This document shows, one piece after another, positions 33,194 to 45,200 of a stretch of 64,000 nt of DNA (position 1 is its first letter; every line of letters begins with the position of its first letter). The notes under the pieces were generated by a model, which made no database searches, had not been told where the DNA came from, and saw only the letters and a program-made list of their open reading frames with translations. The stretch is from Nageia nagi (Eukaryota; Pinophyta). Location of the stretch: NCBI GenBank assembly GCA_050084985.1, contig JBITNC010000001.1, forward strand, positions 28,520,001 through 28,584,000. Reading direction: 5' to 3'. Position numbers and translations under genes: made by a program.

Positions 33194-34992
33194 TTTAAAT
33201 ATCATAAACAAACATCGTAAACAAGAAACTTTATTTTTATCTCTTAGATTATATTTTCGAGAAAATAATTTAATGCACAAACATCCTATATGCAAACTTA
33301 CTTTTAGCGATGTGCTTATCTTTTTTAACTTTTTCGCATATTTTTAATGTCTAAATTAAATGAACGATATGGGTTGTTTATTTTTAATCTTTTTAATTTT
33401 CCTAGTTTGTTTTGACTAGTCAAGTGTTAAACAAGGTAGGTTGGGTAATTCTATCATTTGCAAGTTTCTATGGCTTTTAACTTGGTTCTAGATGAGTCTC
33501 CTTTTTTGCTTCCTACCTAAAGGAAAGTTACCTTGGTCATCACTTCCAAGTGTAACTGGCTCTATGGTTTCAAGTGCATTATGTCAGTGGTTACAAAGAA
33601 GTAAGAATTAATAGTTGGTAGTGACATCCAACTCGTTAATGTTCAATTATTTCTTAAGGCCTTTATGAAATGCATTTAAACAAATAAGATACATTTATGC
33701 ATACTACCCTCCCAAACATTCATGTCCATTTACTTATCTTAATCTTAATGTGATGCAATCAAAGTTTATTTTAAGTGAGTATTGACCTTGTTAAACCCCA
33801 TTGTTCTTTTTAATTATAATGTGATTCATTATCCAACCTATTAATGATGTTCATTAACCCCTTCCAGCTGTGGAAGTATTATGTGTGATAAATTCCCTCT
33901 TCTTACTAGTCACATATCTCTTCGACCTCCAATGGAGTGGTAAGATCAGACTTGGTAAGAAGTTGTTAAGTGTGTATAGATTAGTTAAGTGAGGTTCAAT
34001 TACTCCTCCAAGAGTCACATATCCCTTCGACCTCCAATGGAGTGGTAAGGGCAGACATCTTTAAGAGTTTTAATGTGAAGTATATTTCCAAAAATGAAAT
34101 GTGAATAAATTTTACCTCTTTCACTTGACTTATTTCTGATCACTTAAGATCGCATAAAGTGCAAAAGTGAGAGCATACTTTGTCAAGTGAAAGTACTTAA
34201 TGTATTTTGAATCCCCAATTCCTTAACTTTTTAATATGATTTATACTACCCAATACCCAATTTATTTACCTTAAGTTCATTTCAAATTAAGTGTGATTCA
34301 TTTACTCCTTCAAAAATATTAAATGTAGTAAATTACCTCCTCTTACTAGTCACATATCCCTTCGACCTCCAATGGAGTGGTAAGGGCAGACTTGGTAAGA
34401 GGTGATTATATGTGGATAAATTAACCAAATTAATGATAATGTGAATATAAAAGAAAAGAATTATTAATTACCCCTTCTTACCAAGTCTATTCTGATCACC
34501 TTAGATCGCACGAAGCACAAAGGGAGAGCATAATTAGATGAGATAAAAAGTATTTAATGTATACGTACCCTTAACCCAAAACATTTAAAAATAAATACAT
34601 AAAATAAATTAATAACAAATGCATTTAACCTTTTCACTACCCATTTCCTAAATGCACTCTAAGCAAAGAGATCACACACAGTTTTACCGACTATCATTTT
34701 AAATATTTAATTACACTTACTGTATCTAGGTTGGATTAGAAAACATACCTATTTTTCAGAGATCGTTGATGATTTCACAATGAACATTGCCGATTATAGC
34801 ACGGTAGTCGACAATCCAGAGAACACAGAAAATAAAAAACAAAGCAATAGATCAAACAAAGTAAGTTAGTATCTGATTCCATAGGATGCAAATAGATGTA
34901 AAAACAAAACCAAAAACAATATCCAATTGATCCTTGTTTTTTGCTTCAATTTTCTGAAATGCATGCAAGGGGCCCTCCTTCTAGCACTAGAT
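33194..34992 (-). promoter_or_regulatory. Long repeat-containing leader of the Tat element
   Basis: This 1.8-kb untranslated leader lies between the 5' LTR and gag. Three copies of a 45-60-bp segment sit at 33902-33960, 34011-34056 and 34341-34402. They contain ACATATCCCTTCGACCTCC followed by AATGGAGTGGTAAG, with a small CTCCAatGGAG hairpin. A second pair is at about 34110-34185 and 34472-34553 ('tctgatcaccttagatcgca...gagagcata'). At its start the minus strand reads TCTAGTGCTAGAAGGAGG next to the LTR (34991-34974), the probable primer-binding zone; the tRNA is not assigned. Confidence 0.65.
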
Positions 34993-35893
34993 TGTGTATA
35001 TCAAATTATGAACCTAAAATGCAATTTAGACAAATAAATCATTCAACATAATTAATCATGAACATATTCGACAATACACATCAATAATAATGATGATATT
35101 ATATTTTAAAGTATTTGAATTCAAAAAGTGAGTTTTTATTGATTTGGTTGTAATCAGCATTGACAGTGATCGTTGTGAATTGGTAACAATCAATGTAGAA
35201 TCGGTAACTATTGAAGCATGACTCTGCATTCTCTATGCCATCATTGTGTTTGTTGTAAACCTTGGCCCTTGTTATCGATCTGGTGAATCACCGTCGATCG
35301 ATATTTGAATCATCGACTATGGCTCTGTATGCATTGGAGTAATTTTCATAGAATTTTGAAGTGTCTTTATCTATTCCTTGTTATTCTCCTTCACGTTTAC
35401 TTCCGTTGTTCTTTTCTGTATTGACCCTGCACATAGAAAATGAATGAAGCATCAAAAGCATACCTGTTCATACATATTAATCAACAAATGAATAACATAA
35501 TATGGAAATATAGTTGATATGAGATTTGCTATTAATCAAGCTTACAACCTTCTGCTAATAATCTCCTGATTTGATTTCAGCAGAGCTTCGCTACAGTAAA
35601 ATTGGGTCCCTTTGTTCACGTATAAAGCTTCAATTTATAAGCTTCAAGGTTTGTTATTCATTTGTTTTGGCATCCCAATATTCTAGGTAACCTCTTGAAC
35701 TAAATTTTGAGGTGTTGTTATCTTCCATCTGTATCCATGATTACAAATTATACGTACTAGGCTATTCCAGGCTTAGATTTGTTTGTTGTTTAACTGTTCA
35801 TGGATCGTCACCAATTTTTTAGCGATTATATATTAACATTAGAATGGTCACTCTATGGTCATTTTTTAATGACAAGGGTCGTAAGACCACTTA

Positions 35894-35903
35894 TTTTATA
35901 TAT
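35894..35903 (-). promoter_or_regulatory. TATA box of the Tat LTR
   Basis: The minus strand reads CATATATAAAATAAG here, about 1,160 bases from the start of the LTR in transcription direction. The same box is at 19486-19496 in the 3' LTR (CATATATAAAACAAG). Confidence 0.55.
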
Positions 35904-36057
35904 GTTCGAAAAGATTGATCTGATAATATAATAGATTCTTTATTGAAGCCCTGATGTACTTTACTTGCAATCATGAGTTCATTTTAAGATCCCCAAGATT
36001 TTTTCTAGAATAAACAAAATAGGCTGGAGTCAGTAGATAAAGCATTCCAGAATAAGA

Positions 36058-36714
36058 TGACATCATAGAAGAAAGTATAAAGCTCAGTTGAGAAAAAGCC
36101 CAGGTTCCAGAAGAAGTAAGGTCAGCAAGATATAATCGAAGAAGCCAAAGCCCATAAATTAAATATTCTAGAAGTAAAACATTCTGAAATAAAATGATGA
36201 CATCATCGAGGATAAGATAGTCGTGTTTTGGTAAAGATCAGGTTTCAGAGATGATGAGATCAGTAAGGGTGATCAAATATCTGGAGTCGATGAGTAGAGC
36301 ATTTCAAAAGGAAATGATAAAACTCAGTTGTAGAAAAGCTCGGGTTCCATAGATGATGAGGTCAGCAAGGAGTGATCAAATATCCAGAGCTGATGAGTAG
36401 AGCATTCTGGAAGGAAATGATAAAACTCAGTTGTAGAAAAGCTTGGGTTTCGAGAGATGATGAGGTCAGCAAAGAGTGACCAAATAGCTGGAGCTGGTAA
36501 GTAGAGCATTCTGGAAGTAATGAAGATGACATCATGGGGAGAACAATGTTCACATTTTTGAATGAAACTGGTCCCAGAAGTGATGACATCATCAAGGAGT
36601 GATCAAATAGCTGGAGCCAGTAAGTAGAACATTTCGAAAGTATGAAGATGACATCACAAGGAGAATGATGTTCATATTTTTGAGTGAAACTAGGTCTCAA
36701 AAGTGATGACATCA
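36058..36714 (-). promoter_or_regulatory. U3 array of TGACATCA-type motifs in the Tat LTR
   Basis: TGACATCA occurs at 36058, 36198, 36527, 36584, 36649 and 36707. The last four are spaced 57, 65 and 58. Degenerate versions (TGAGGTCA, TGAGATCA) fall in between, in units of about 100-120 bases. The 3' LTR has the perfect palindrome TGACGTCA at 20243-20250, so the ancestor probably carried the bZIP site. The array is upstream of the TATA box. Confidence 0.7.
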
Positions 36715-37063
36715 TCGAGTGATCAAATAGCCAGAGTCAATAAATGGAGCATTCTAAAATGTAAAGACAAGGCCAGTGAGAGATCAGATCACAATTATCA
36801 AGAAGTCATATCATCTACAATCTACCCTATTTTATTTCCTTTTCCTGTTACTTTTTCTATGCCCAATAGATAAGGAATTAGCCTTCCGGAGATCAGACTA
36901 TCCCCCTAGTCTATTCTTGATTTACTTTGGTTAAGATTGTTCATGGTGCATATATTACACAATCTTAATCAACACTTATTTTAATGTGATATATATTAGA
37001 AAAATACTTGTTTTATTTATTTATTTATTAAATTAAAAATAGGGTTTATTTTAAGTGTCTACA

Positions 37064-37260
37064 AATACATCAAATAGTAATAGATACTTTAGGTATCTAT
37101 ATATTTAATAAATGCATTAGTCTTTATACTAATGTTACATATTTTAATATTAGGGTTTATGGGTAATTGTGTTATCTCTACAGGAATGTAACTTCCACTT
37201 CTCTATTGTATTTAAACCATTCTCATTAATGAAATACATCAATTTTAGTTTTTATCTAAT
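37064..37260 (+). repeat. Right part of the split copia 3' LTR
   Basis: It begins with the duplicated AATAC and continues to about 37260. A TATTTAAACC box lies at 37209-37218 and 'aatgaaatacatc' near 37229. Together with the stub at 12647 it would make an LTR of about 210 bases after the copia RNase H and purine tract. The right boundary is uncertain. Confidence 0.5.
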
Positions 37261-37299
37261 ATACATGGTTACATAATGATTATTTGTAGGACTTATGGT

Positions 37300-39530
37300 T
37301 TTATCCCACATGCATTAGGCTCTAATGCACTCTTTTCCATATAAGGTGTTCCAACCACCTAAAGCTTTACAAATCATGGTTTTGAGATACTAGCATGTTC
37401 TACCCTACAAAACTCTAGAGTCAAGCATGATGATATGGGATAAATCTAGAGATGGGTGACCATATGGGATGTCTCAATGCTGTCACATTCATATTTAAAT
37501 CCATGTACTAAAAAATTCTTAGAAATGGTGACAGATCCCCTAAACACATGCACTAGGAAAGCAACCCCATCTACTCTAAATTTAATCTTTAAATGATGTG
37601 TTATCTGATAACATGACCATCCAATGGTTAGCTATAGGCCTTGTGGTTTTATCCCACATGCATTAGGCTCTAATTGACTCTTTTTCATATAAGATGTTCC
37701 AACCACCTAGAGCTTTTCCAATCATGGTTTTGAGCTACTAGCACATTCTCCCTTGCAAAAAACACCAGAGTTAAGTAGGATGATGTGGGTGAAATCTAGA
37801 GATGGGTGACTAGTTGGGATATCTTGGTGTTGTACCTTCATATTCAAATCCACATACTAACAAGTGCTTATAAGTGGTGATGAACCATCTACCTATACAT
37901 GTACCCTAGGAAAGTAGCCCCATATACTTCTCTAAATTTAATCTCTAAATAATGTGGCCATCCAATGATTAGTTGTAGGTGTTGGGGGTTTATCCCTAAT
38001 GTTCTAGGATCTAATACATTCTTATCCATATAAGATGTTCCCACCACCTAAATATTTTCCAATCATGGTTTTGAGCTACTAGCATCTTCTCCCCTACAAA
38101 AACTCTAAACTTAATCCAAATGATGTGGGAGCAATCTAAAGATGGATGATCAACTGGGACATCCTAGTGTTGTATCTTCATCTTCAACTCTACATATTAA
38201 CAAATGCTTATAAGTGGTGATGAACCCTACCCAAACATGTGTACCAAGAAATTAAAACCCCATATACTTCTCTAAATTTAATCTCTAAATGATGTGTTTT
38301 CTAATGACATGATCATCCAATGGTTAGTTGTAGGTCTTGTGGGTTTATCCCACCTACACTAGGCTCTAATGCACTCTTGTCCATATAAGTTTTTCCCACC
38401 ACCTAAAGCTTTTCCAATCATGGTTTTAAGCTACTTGCCCAATATTCTATGCAAAAACTCCAAATTTTAGTAGGATGATGTGGAAGCAATCTAGAGATGG
38501 GTGACTAGTTGAGTTATCCCATGTAGGCATTATGAGTTTATCCCACATGCCCTAGGATCTAATGCAATCTTGTCCATATAAGTTGTTCCCACCACCTAAA
38601 ACTTTTCCAATCATGGTTTTGAGCTACTAACATGTTCTTTTATGCAAAAACTCTAGATTTAAGTAGGATGATGTGGAAGCAATCTAGATATGGATGACTA
38701 ACTAGGATGTCCTAGTGTTGCACCTTCATCTTCAACTCCACATACTAATAAGTGCTTATAATTTGTGATGAACCTTACCCAAAAACATGCCCCAAGAAAA
38801 TATCCCCATCTACTTCTCTAAATTTAATCTCTAAATGATGTGTTATATGATGACATGTTCCTTAAATAGTTAGCCTTAGGCTTTGTTGGTTTATTCCACA
38901 TGTGCTAGGCTCTAATGCACTCTTATCCATATAAGGTGTTCCCACCACCTAAAGCTTTTCCAATCATGGTTTTGAGCTACTAGCATGTTCTCCCTTGTAA
39001 AATATCTAGAGTTAAATAAGATAATGTGGGAGCAATCTAGATATGGGTGATCATTTAATATGTTTTGGTTCATGTTCAAGTCCATGTAGTGAAAAATGCT
39101 TATAAATGGTGATGAACCCTACCCATACATGTGGCCAAAGAAAGTAGCCTAATCTATTTATCTCAATTTAATCTCTAAACGATGTGTTATTTGATGATAT
39201 GGACATCCAATGGTTAGCTATAGGCTTTGTGGATTTATCCCCTATGCACTAGGCTCTAATGCACTCTTATCCATATAAGTTGTTCCCACCACTTAAAGTT
39301 TTACCAATTGTGGTCTTGATCTACTAGCACATTCTACCCTATGAAAAATCTAGATTTAAGTAATATGATGTGGGAGAAATCTAAAGATGGGTGATTGGAT
39401 AGGATATCCTAGTGCTGCACCTTCATCTTCAACTCCATGTACTAACAAATTCTTAGAAGTGGTGATGAACCCTACCTAGATACGTTCCCTAGGAAAGCAA
39501 CCCCATCTACTTCTCTAAATTTAATCTCAA
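37300..39530 (+). repeat. Tandem array with a 5S-rRNA-like core, seven units
   Basis: Units recur at 37319, 37666, 38007, 38362, 38555, 38908 and 39252 (position of 'ggctctaat'). Spacings are 347, 341, 355, 193, 353 and 344. Each has about 115-120 bases resembling 5S rRNA: ATCATGGTTTTGAGCTACTAGCAC, GAGTTAAG, GATGGGTGAC, TTGGGATATCTTGGTGTTG and TGCAC. The cores lie at 37372-37485, 37719-37836, 38060-38176, 38415-38520 (cut short), 38608-38724, 38960-39080 and 39304-39420. They are too diverged to be working 5S genes. Cassandra-type TRIM elements carry 5S sequence in their LTRs, and a collapsed array of such LTRs is the best guess. A 5S pseudogene cluster is the alternative. Confidence 0.7.
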
Positions 39531-41083
39531 AAATAATAACTAATATTGAATTCATTATGACATTTGGGAACTACTATACTCTTATTAAATATAAGTTATA
39601 AGTAAATATTTTACAAAGTAGATATACTAAATATGCACAATAGGATTCTATGAACAAAATAAGCTCCAAAAAAATGCAAACTATTCAATAAAAAATAAAA
39701 TTTAGGAAATATTTATTAAAAATAAAACCAAATAATATGCACCTTTCATCATCAAAGTCAATTTCTTCATCTATAGTTTGAGTTGTGCTAAATGAAGAAG
39801 AGGTGGCATGACAATGCTTATGTATGGTAAGAATTAATTTCCAATGCACTTATAAAGGTGAGCCCAAGCTTGAATAAATTTGAGAAACAAATTTACTTAT
39901 GTATACCAGTTTAATTTGTAAGAAAATATAAATAAAACAAAACAAACAATTTGGTGTTGAATTTAAGTTCATCACCTAAAGCATATAACTAAGTTTTGAG
40001 TCATCATCATCTATAGGTATCCTCTGGAGATTCATTAGCACTTCCATAACCTAAATTTATGAAGATACATGATTAAAAATCACACTAAGATAATTAGTTT
40101 CAAAAATTCTAAATCTATAATAATTGTTACTATTAAGTAGAAAAAAATCATAATGACATTCACAAATAATGAATATAAATATCCAAAAAATAGTGTATAC
40201 AAGTTATCATTCAAAATGATCTTGTCACATCCAATTTTTGGATGACTACACTATAAAATTTTTGAAGATATATTGAAAATGTCATTTAACTTATACATTT
40301 TAAAATCTAAAAGTATTTTTAGTACATTTTTTCATTGCAAAATTTGCCACTAATAACAAATGGTTGGCCTTATCAACACATGTGGCCTAAAAGGGGATTA
40401 AAATTTACCAATTGACCTTGTTATGTAAGGTAAGTCATCACACACACATGTATAAGGAAAAGAAAATTGTGCATAATACCATTAAGATATGGGGTCATTT
40501 TTGTGATTCTTGCACCTTCTTCTCTAGATCTTTACTCTACAATTGTATAGGATTCCTAAAAAATGGTTCAACACTATGATTTCATAGTATTAAAAATAAG
40601 GCTTTAATAAATACCACATCAATATACATAGGCATTTATATTCACTTGATAATATGATGTAAACAATCAACAACATTATATATTTGTATAAATATTTAAT
40701 AATAACATTTCTTAAAAATGAAATGAAACATAGTTTCCTTTCTACTTGAAAGTATGCATCATGTCATTGTGCAAGACTCTTTATATCTTGCATTACTTTG
40801 AATCACCAATAATTCAATTCATTAGTGTTAAGCACTTATTATCAATGAAATATGCATAATATAAGAAGATATTACAAATTTAATATGTGTAATAAAAAAA
40901 TTTACAATAAATAATCCACAACACCAACTATTATATTTAGCTTAAAACTAGGTGCAACTATACTCATTACAATTACCTTCACTAGTTCAAACTCTAACGT
41001 AAAATAGGATGCATCACTATATTATTTAACAGATTATAATCAATAAAGGAATAGCTATAATATGATGCAAAAAGGTTATTTTA
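39531..41083. other. AT-rich stretch, no gene recognised
   Basis: About 1.5 kb of strongly AT-rich sequence without open frames of note. No repeat period was evident by eye. It separates the 5S-like array from the chromovirus LTR. Confidence 0.5.
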
Positions 41084-41326
41084 TGAGGAATAATTTTCAT
41101 AATACTATAAATAATAATAAAATACATTTTTAAGGTATCTAAGGTTAGCCAAGAATAATCAAATGTGTTAGATGCATTTCTACCATTTCTAATAAATGCA
41201 ATACCATTTGCTCTTCCATTATTTTTTTGATACCATGTGCATTATTCCATGGTATTTTGGATCATGTTGGCCTATTTAAAGGCTTATTTTGTTAATACAA
41301 ATCATCTAATATTTGATTCTATATCA
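41084..41326 (+). repeat. 5' LTR of a plus-strand chromovirus relic
   Basis: It starts TGAGGAATAATT and ends TATATCA, 243 bases, and matches the minus-strand copy at 11809-12060. The TATA-like CCTATTTAAAGGC lies at 41273-41285. A primer-site remnant follows directly. Confidence 0.78.
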
Positions 41327-41343
41327 TTATTATTAGAGCTCTC
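41327..41343 (+). promoter_or_regulatory. Primer-binding site remnant (initiator Met tRNA type)
   Basis: TTATTATTAGAGCTCTC follows the LTR end. It retains the TTAGAGC part of the usual TGGTATCAGAGC primer site that pairs with the 3' end of initiator methionine tRNA. Several bases have changed. Confidence 0.55.
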
Positions 41344-42465
41344 ATTTGGATCTCTTTGTGGACCTGGATCGAATCTACATTCTTCCTCATTACTTTGATC
41401 TCTTGTTAATCTCTTGGCAAGAGCAACTCCAAGGGAGAGGCCATTGAGTTTAGGTTATTTATTCCATATCCATTCACTAGTATTTGAATATCATGCTCTT
41501 CTTGGTTTGTACATATTTCTTCTTCTCACAAGTTTCTTCAGTCAAGCAGCTCAAACAACCTACCTCTGATTGGCCAACATCACATCTTACTTTCCTTAGT
41601 CATCTCTACTCATATGTATCCACTCATTTAGGTTTATGCATGTGATCTAATCTTATCTCCCTCTCTCATTATCATCCTTTTGGACTTGTACATTATGCCC
41701 TTATCAACGATGTGCATCCAAAGTATTATTGCAGACCTCATTTCCCTTTGCATTGCCTCCTCTTAGCAATGGGACATGTGCATGCATGAGTCTTCCTATA
41801 GCACATCCTTATGGTGTTTCATCCAATTTACTCCATGTTTTAGGAGTTCCTTATGTTGTACCTATGTCTCCCTCATAATAGGTCTCTAATTTCTTTGCAC
41901 CTTGTTCTCCAAAGATGCCACACGTCTATGGTAGAACCATGACCTCATTGTAGCATGCCACCCTCTAGTCCTCCATGTCTATTTTTGTTTGATGCTTAAT
42001 TTGTAGATTCTTAGGTTCCATGGGAGATATCATACCTCTCTCTATTGCACCCTCTCATGTTCTATCAATGCCACAATTCCCCCTTTGTAGCTCCTCATTT
42101 CTAAATATAACCCTGCTACCCTCCACTCGCTTGCAACATTCCATTGGTTACTCTTAGCTCCACTTCCCAGCTCTACTACCACCCAAATTGATGAATTATT
42201 TAATTTTTGCATTAGTTTCTAATGTTTTGATTAAATAATTTTATTTAATCATTTTATCTACTTTTTTTAAAGTTTTTCATGGCTCAAAATTTAATAATTA
42301 GGGGTTTTTGTAATTAATTCAATATCTTGCTCATACTAACTTGGATTTCAAATCCATAAAAAATGTTGGTTTCATGATTCTATGTTGAATATTTTGTGTA
42401 TACTCATATCATTTGTTTGGAGGTTTCCTTCTTTACCTTCGTGATAATTACTCATTCTTATGCCA
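41344..42465 (+). other. Leader of the chromovirus relic
   Basis: About 1.1 kb without a clear domain between primer site and gag. Slightly C/T-rich, with short open pieces only. It may include decayed N-terminal gag sequence or a further insertion. Confidence 0.4.
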
Positions 42466-43368
42466 TGAATACTACCTCTTTAGCTGATCAAGTTGTCATT
42501 CTTACTCATCTTATTAATACTTTGGCAAACAAAATTTAATGGAAACTAACATTCTTGCAAAGCTAAATGTGAAGTTCCCATATATAATGGAGCTTGTAAT
42601 GTTGATGTCTTTAATTATTAGATCATGAAAATGGAGACTTGGTTCTCTTTCACCATAATGGAGGATGAAAATAAGGTTTATTTTTCTCTTCTTAAACCTT
42701 CAAGCATCACAAATATGGCAATTTTGAAGAATGATTTTAAATATTGGTATGGAATTGTCTCCTTCCTTAGGAACACATTCTATCTTCCAAACTATATGCT
42801 TGATTTGAGAGCTCAATGGATCCACCTACATTAAGTGTATCAATAATCAATGCACAAATTTATCCATCAATTCAATCACTTGAGAATTCTGTTGTAGCAC
42901 AAATATTCCATAAAGGATCTTATCCTCAAGCTTAAATGTGGATTGATCGCACCACTCTATTGTAAGGTCAAATTTTAGGAAGCTAAAATACTTGATGTTG
43001 CTTTTAGTTAAGTAGTGTTTTTTGAGGAGGAAATCAATTCTTCTAAACCTCCTTCAAAGAAAGATAATAATTCTTCTTCTTCTAAATCTCACAAATCTTC
43101 TTCATCCAAAATAACTAATGGTTCACAACATCATTCTAAGAATGGTTCTCATCATTATTCTTCTCAAGCACTTTATTTTGCATATTGTAAAGGTAAAGGG
43201 CATAAAAAATATCATTATCCTAAGAATAAGCAAAAATATCTTATTGTAATGATCAATGAAGGAGCACAGGATGCCCTCATCAATTCCACTAGTGAAGATA
43301 TGACTTATGAAGACTTGCATGATCATATCAATAATGTCACATTGATGCACTACACTATCTTACTATAA
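42466..43368 (+). pseudogene. Gag of the chromovirus relic
   Basis: An ATG at 42466 opens NTTSLADQVVILTHLINTL. The capsid part is at 42625-42834 in a different frame: WFSFTIMEDENKVYFSLLKPSS, then LKNDFKYWYGIVSFLRNTFYLPNYM. The nucleocapsid part is in the frame 43015-43368: a Ser/Lys-rich stretch and ALYFAYCKGKGHKKYHYPKN, where a C-x2-C-x4-H-x4-C knuckle has lost two cysteines to Tyr. At least three frame changes and several stops are present. The gag domain order is normal. Confidence 0.72.
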
Positions 43369-43369
43369 A

Positions 43370-44670
43370 ACTATGATAATTTGTTTTTCACTAGAGAACA
43401 TCTCACACTTGAATTTCATGTGAATTGTATCATCAATAATGGATTGTAGAAGAATCTAATTATGAGATACCTAATCGATATATTGAAGCTACCTCTTAAG
43501 CCACATCCTCATCCATATTCACTTTATGTAAGGATATTTGTTCCTCCTCAAAGATCACACACATCAACATCATATCTTTTACTTTAGGTCCTCATTTTTT
43601 GGATGAGGTCACTTATGATGTGACCATGATGGATTGTTGTGGAATTTTTTTGGGTAAGCCATTTTAGTATGATAGGAAAGCCTTCTATGATGCATTTAAT
43701 AACACATACCAACTTCAAAAAGATAACAATAAGTATTTAATTTGTAGCACCCAATATGCACAACAAATAAAGAATTTGGTACTTAGTTGTAAATAAGCCT
43801 GCAAAGTTGTCAATAATTCAATAGAGTTGGCTCTCATTTTTGTATGCTCACAACATAATACACCATCATCAATCACCATTATTTCACATGAAAAAAGATG
43901 AAATTCAATAACTTCTTAATAAATATTAGGATATGTTCAAATCACCTTCATCACTTCCTTCAAGTAGAATAATAAATCATGCTATTTATCTAATTCTAGA
44001 ATATTCTCTTCCTAATTCATCTCTATATTAGAATTCAATCACACAAAATGAAGCAATAAAACATCAAATTGAAGATCTTTTAGCTAAGGGTTTCATAAAA
44101 CCAATTATTTCTCCTTTGGCTTCTCATATTCTTTTAATGTTGAAAAAGGATGGTTCTTAGCATTTTTGTATTGATTTTTATTTTTTGAATAAAATCACTA
44201 TCAAATATAGATATCCACTTCCATGAATTGATGATTTGATTGATCAATTGCAAGGTGCACAATTCTTTTCAATGTTGGTTCTCAAAAGTGGGTATCATCA
44301 AATTTAGGTGCAACTTGAGGATACTTGGAAAGTCATGTTCAAAATATGCTTTGGTCTCTTTGAGTGGACTGTAATGCCTTTTGGCCTCACTAATGCTCCT
44401 ACCACCTTTATGAGGATGATGAATGAAGTCTTTCATGATTATCTTGATTAGTTTGTTATCATCTATTTTGATGATATTCTGGTTCTCTCCAAGACATGGA
44501 GAGAACATTTATAGCATTTGAAGCATATTTTTCTCATTCTTCATTAGATGAAATATATTCCAATTTCTCCAAATTACTTTTTCTCAACTATCCATTTTAT
44601 ATTTGGGGCTCATCATTGATGCATGTGGTGTCATAGTGGATCTTGCCAAATTTCAAGTCTTGTAAAAAGG
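43370..44670 (+). pseudogene. Protease and reverse transcriptase of the chromovirus relic
   Basis: A decayed protease lies near 43380-43550 (REHLTLEFHV, then LKLPLKPHPHPYSLYV). RT follows at about 44080-44540 in one main frame: LLAKGFIKPIISPLASHILL, DDLIDQLQGAQFFSML, GYHQI, LFEWTVMPFGLTNAPTTFMR, and IIYFDDILVLSKTW. The catalytic box is YFDD where YLDD or YVDD is usual, and the preceding strand carries a TAG. 'F-E-W-x-V-M-P-F-G-L-T-N-A-P' is typical of chromovirus RT and differs from the Tat RTs in this window (YKVMPFGLKNAG). RNase H and integrase are lost: a copia relic on the other strand begins right after. Confidence 0.82.
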
Positions 44671-44689
44671 ATTTTGAACTAGTTTCAAT

Positions 44690-45200
44690 ACACATTGATT
44701 GTTACAATGTAGAACTATGGCTTATTTCTATAAGATTACAATATCTCTTAAAATACAATGTAACCATGCTACTTTACAAATAGCATCTCTTATAGCATGG
44801 TATTTTGACTTTATGATAGACTTAGATGTGATGTCTTGCTTCTTGATATCCCATGAAATTGGTATAGATCAAAGGAAGAACATATATATTATCATCAATA
44901 TTTTATCATACAAGGATTCTCCATAATCTACATCCATGTATTTAGGTAAGATTAACTTATCATTCTTCTTCTATTCTGAGTCATAATCATCAGTGTCATG
45001 GATGTACCTCAAAAAATATTTTACTGCAGTCCAATGGGACTTCTTTGGTTCATGAATAAAATTTGAAAGATATTTGATAGTATATCAAATATCTAGCCTA
45101 GTGTATGCTAGGTAAATTAACCCTCCAATCAGCTAATGATAGAGAGTTGCATCTATCGATGGAGTTCACAATCATGTTGTTTCAAATAAAAGTGACCCCT
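44690..45200 (-). pseudogene. Ty1/copia RT-RNase H remnant
   Basis: The minus strand holds scattered frames with the end of copia RT (LIGGLIYLAYTRLDIRY-like pattern) and RNase H (SWDIKKQDITSKSIIKSKYHAIRD, KVAWLHCILRD). The 'S-W-x-x-K-K-Q ... S-E-Y-x-A' block identifies copia RNase H. Numerous stops and shifts make this an old fragment. It abuts the chromovirus RT, so one element was inserted into or recombined with the other. Confidence 0.65.

Larger units (their letters stand above)
12662..37063 (-). mobile_element. 24.4-kb Tat-type Ty3/gypsy retrotransposon with nested insertion
   Basis: The element is bounded by two 2,071-bp LTRs (after removing the nested element) that both start TGTGTATATC and end GTGTCTACA. 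It is flanked by the 5-bp duplication AATAC (12657-12661 and 37064-37068). Coding runs on the minus strand: gag 33193-30541, protease, G-patch-like linker, RT, RNase H, second RNase H, integrase ending at 25307, then an extra ORF at 25186-24167. RT-RNase H followed by a second, archaeal-type RNase H is the hallmark of the Tat clade. Without the nested insertion it measures about 18.5 kb. It is inactive: gag and pol carry several stops and at least three frameshifts. Confidence 0.9.
34993..37063 (-). repeat. 5' LTR of the Tat element
   Basis: This 2,071-bp LTR starts TGTGTATATC and ends GTGTCTACA. In transcription direction (minus) it opens with a U3 of about 1.16 kb that contains the motif array at 36050-36720, then a TATA box near 35894-35902, then R and U5. 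It ends at the target duplication AATAC (37064-37068). Confidence 0.95.

Noticed and set aside
36324-36715. Minus-strand open frames in the Tat LTRs (also 20037-20312)
   Set aside because: They follow the LTR subrepeats and show repeated peptides (MMSSLLGPG type); they have no independent support as genes.
37300-39530. Functional 5S rRNA genes
   Set aside because: The internal promoter blocks carry many changes between units and no clear terminator run follows the core, so expression is unlikely.
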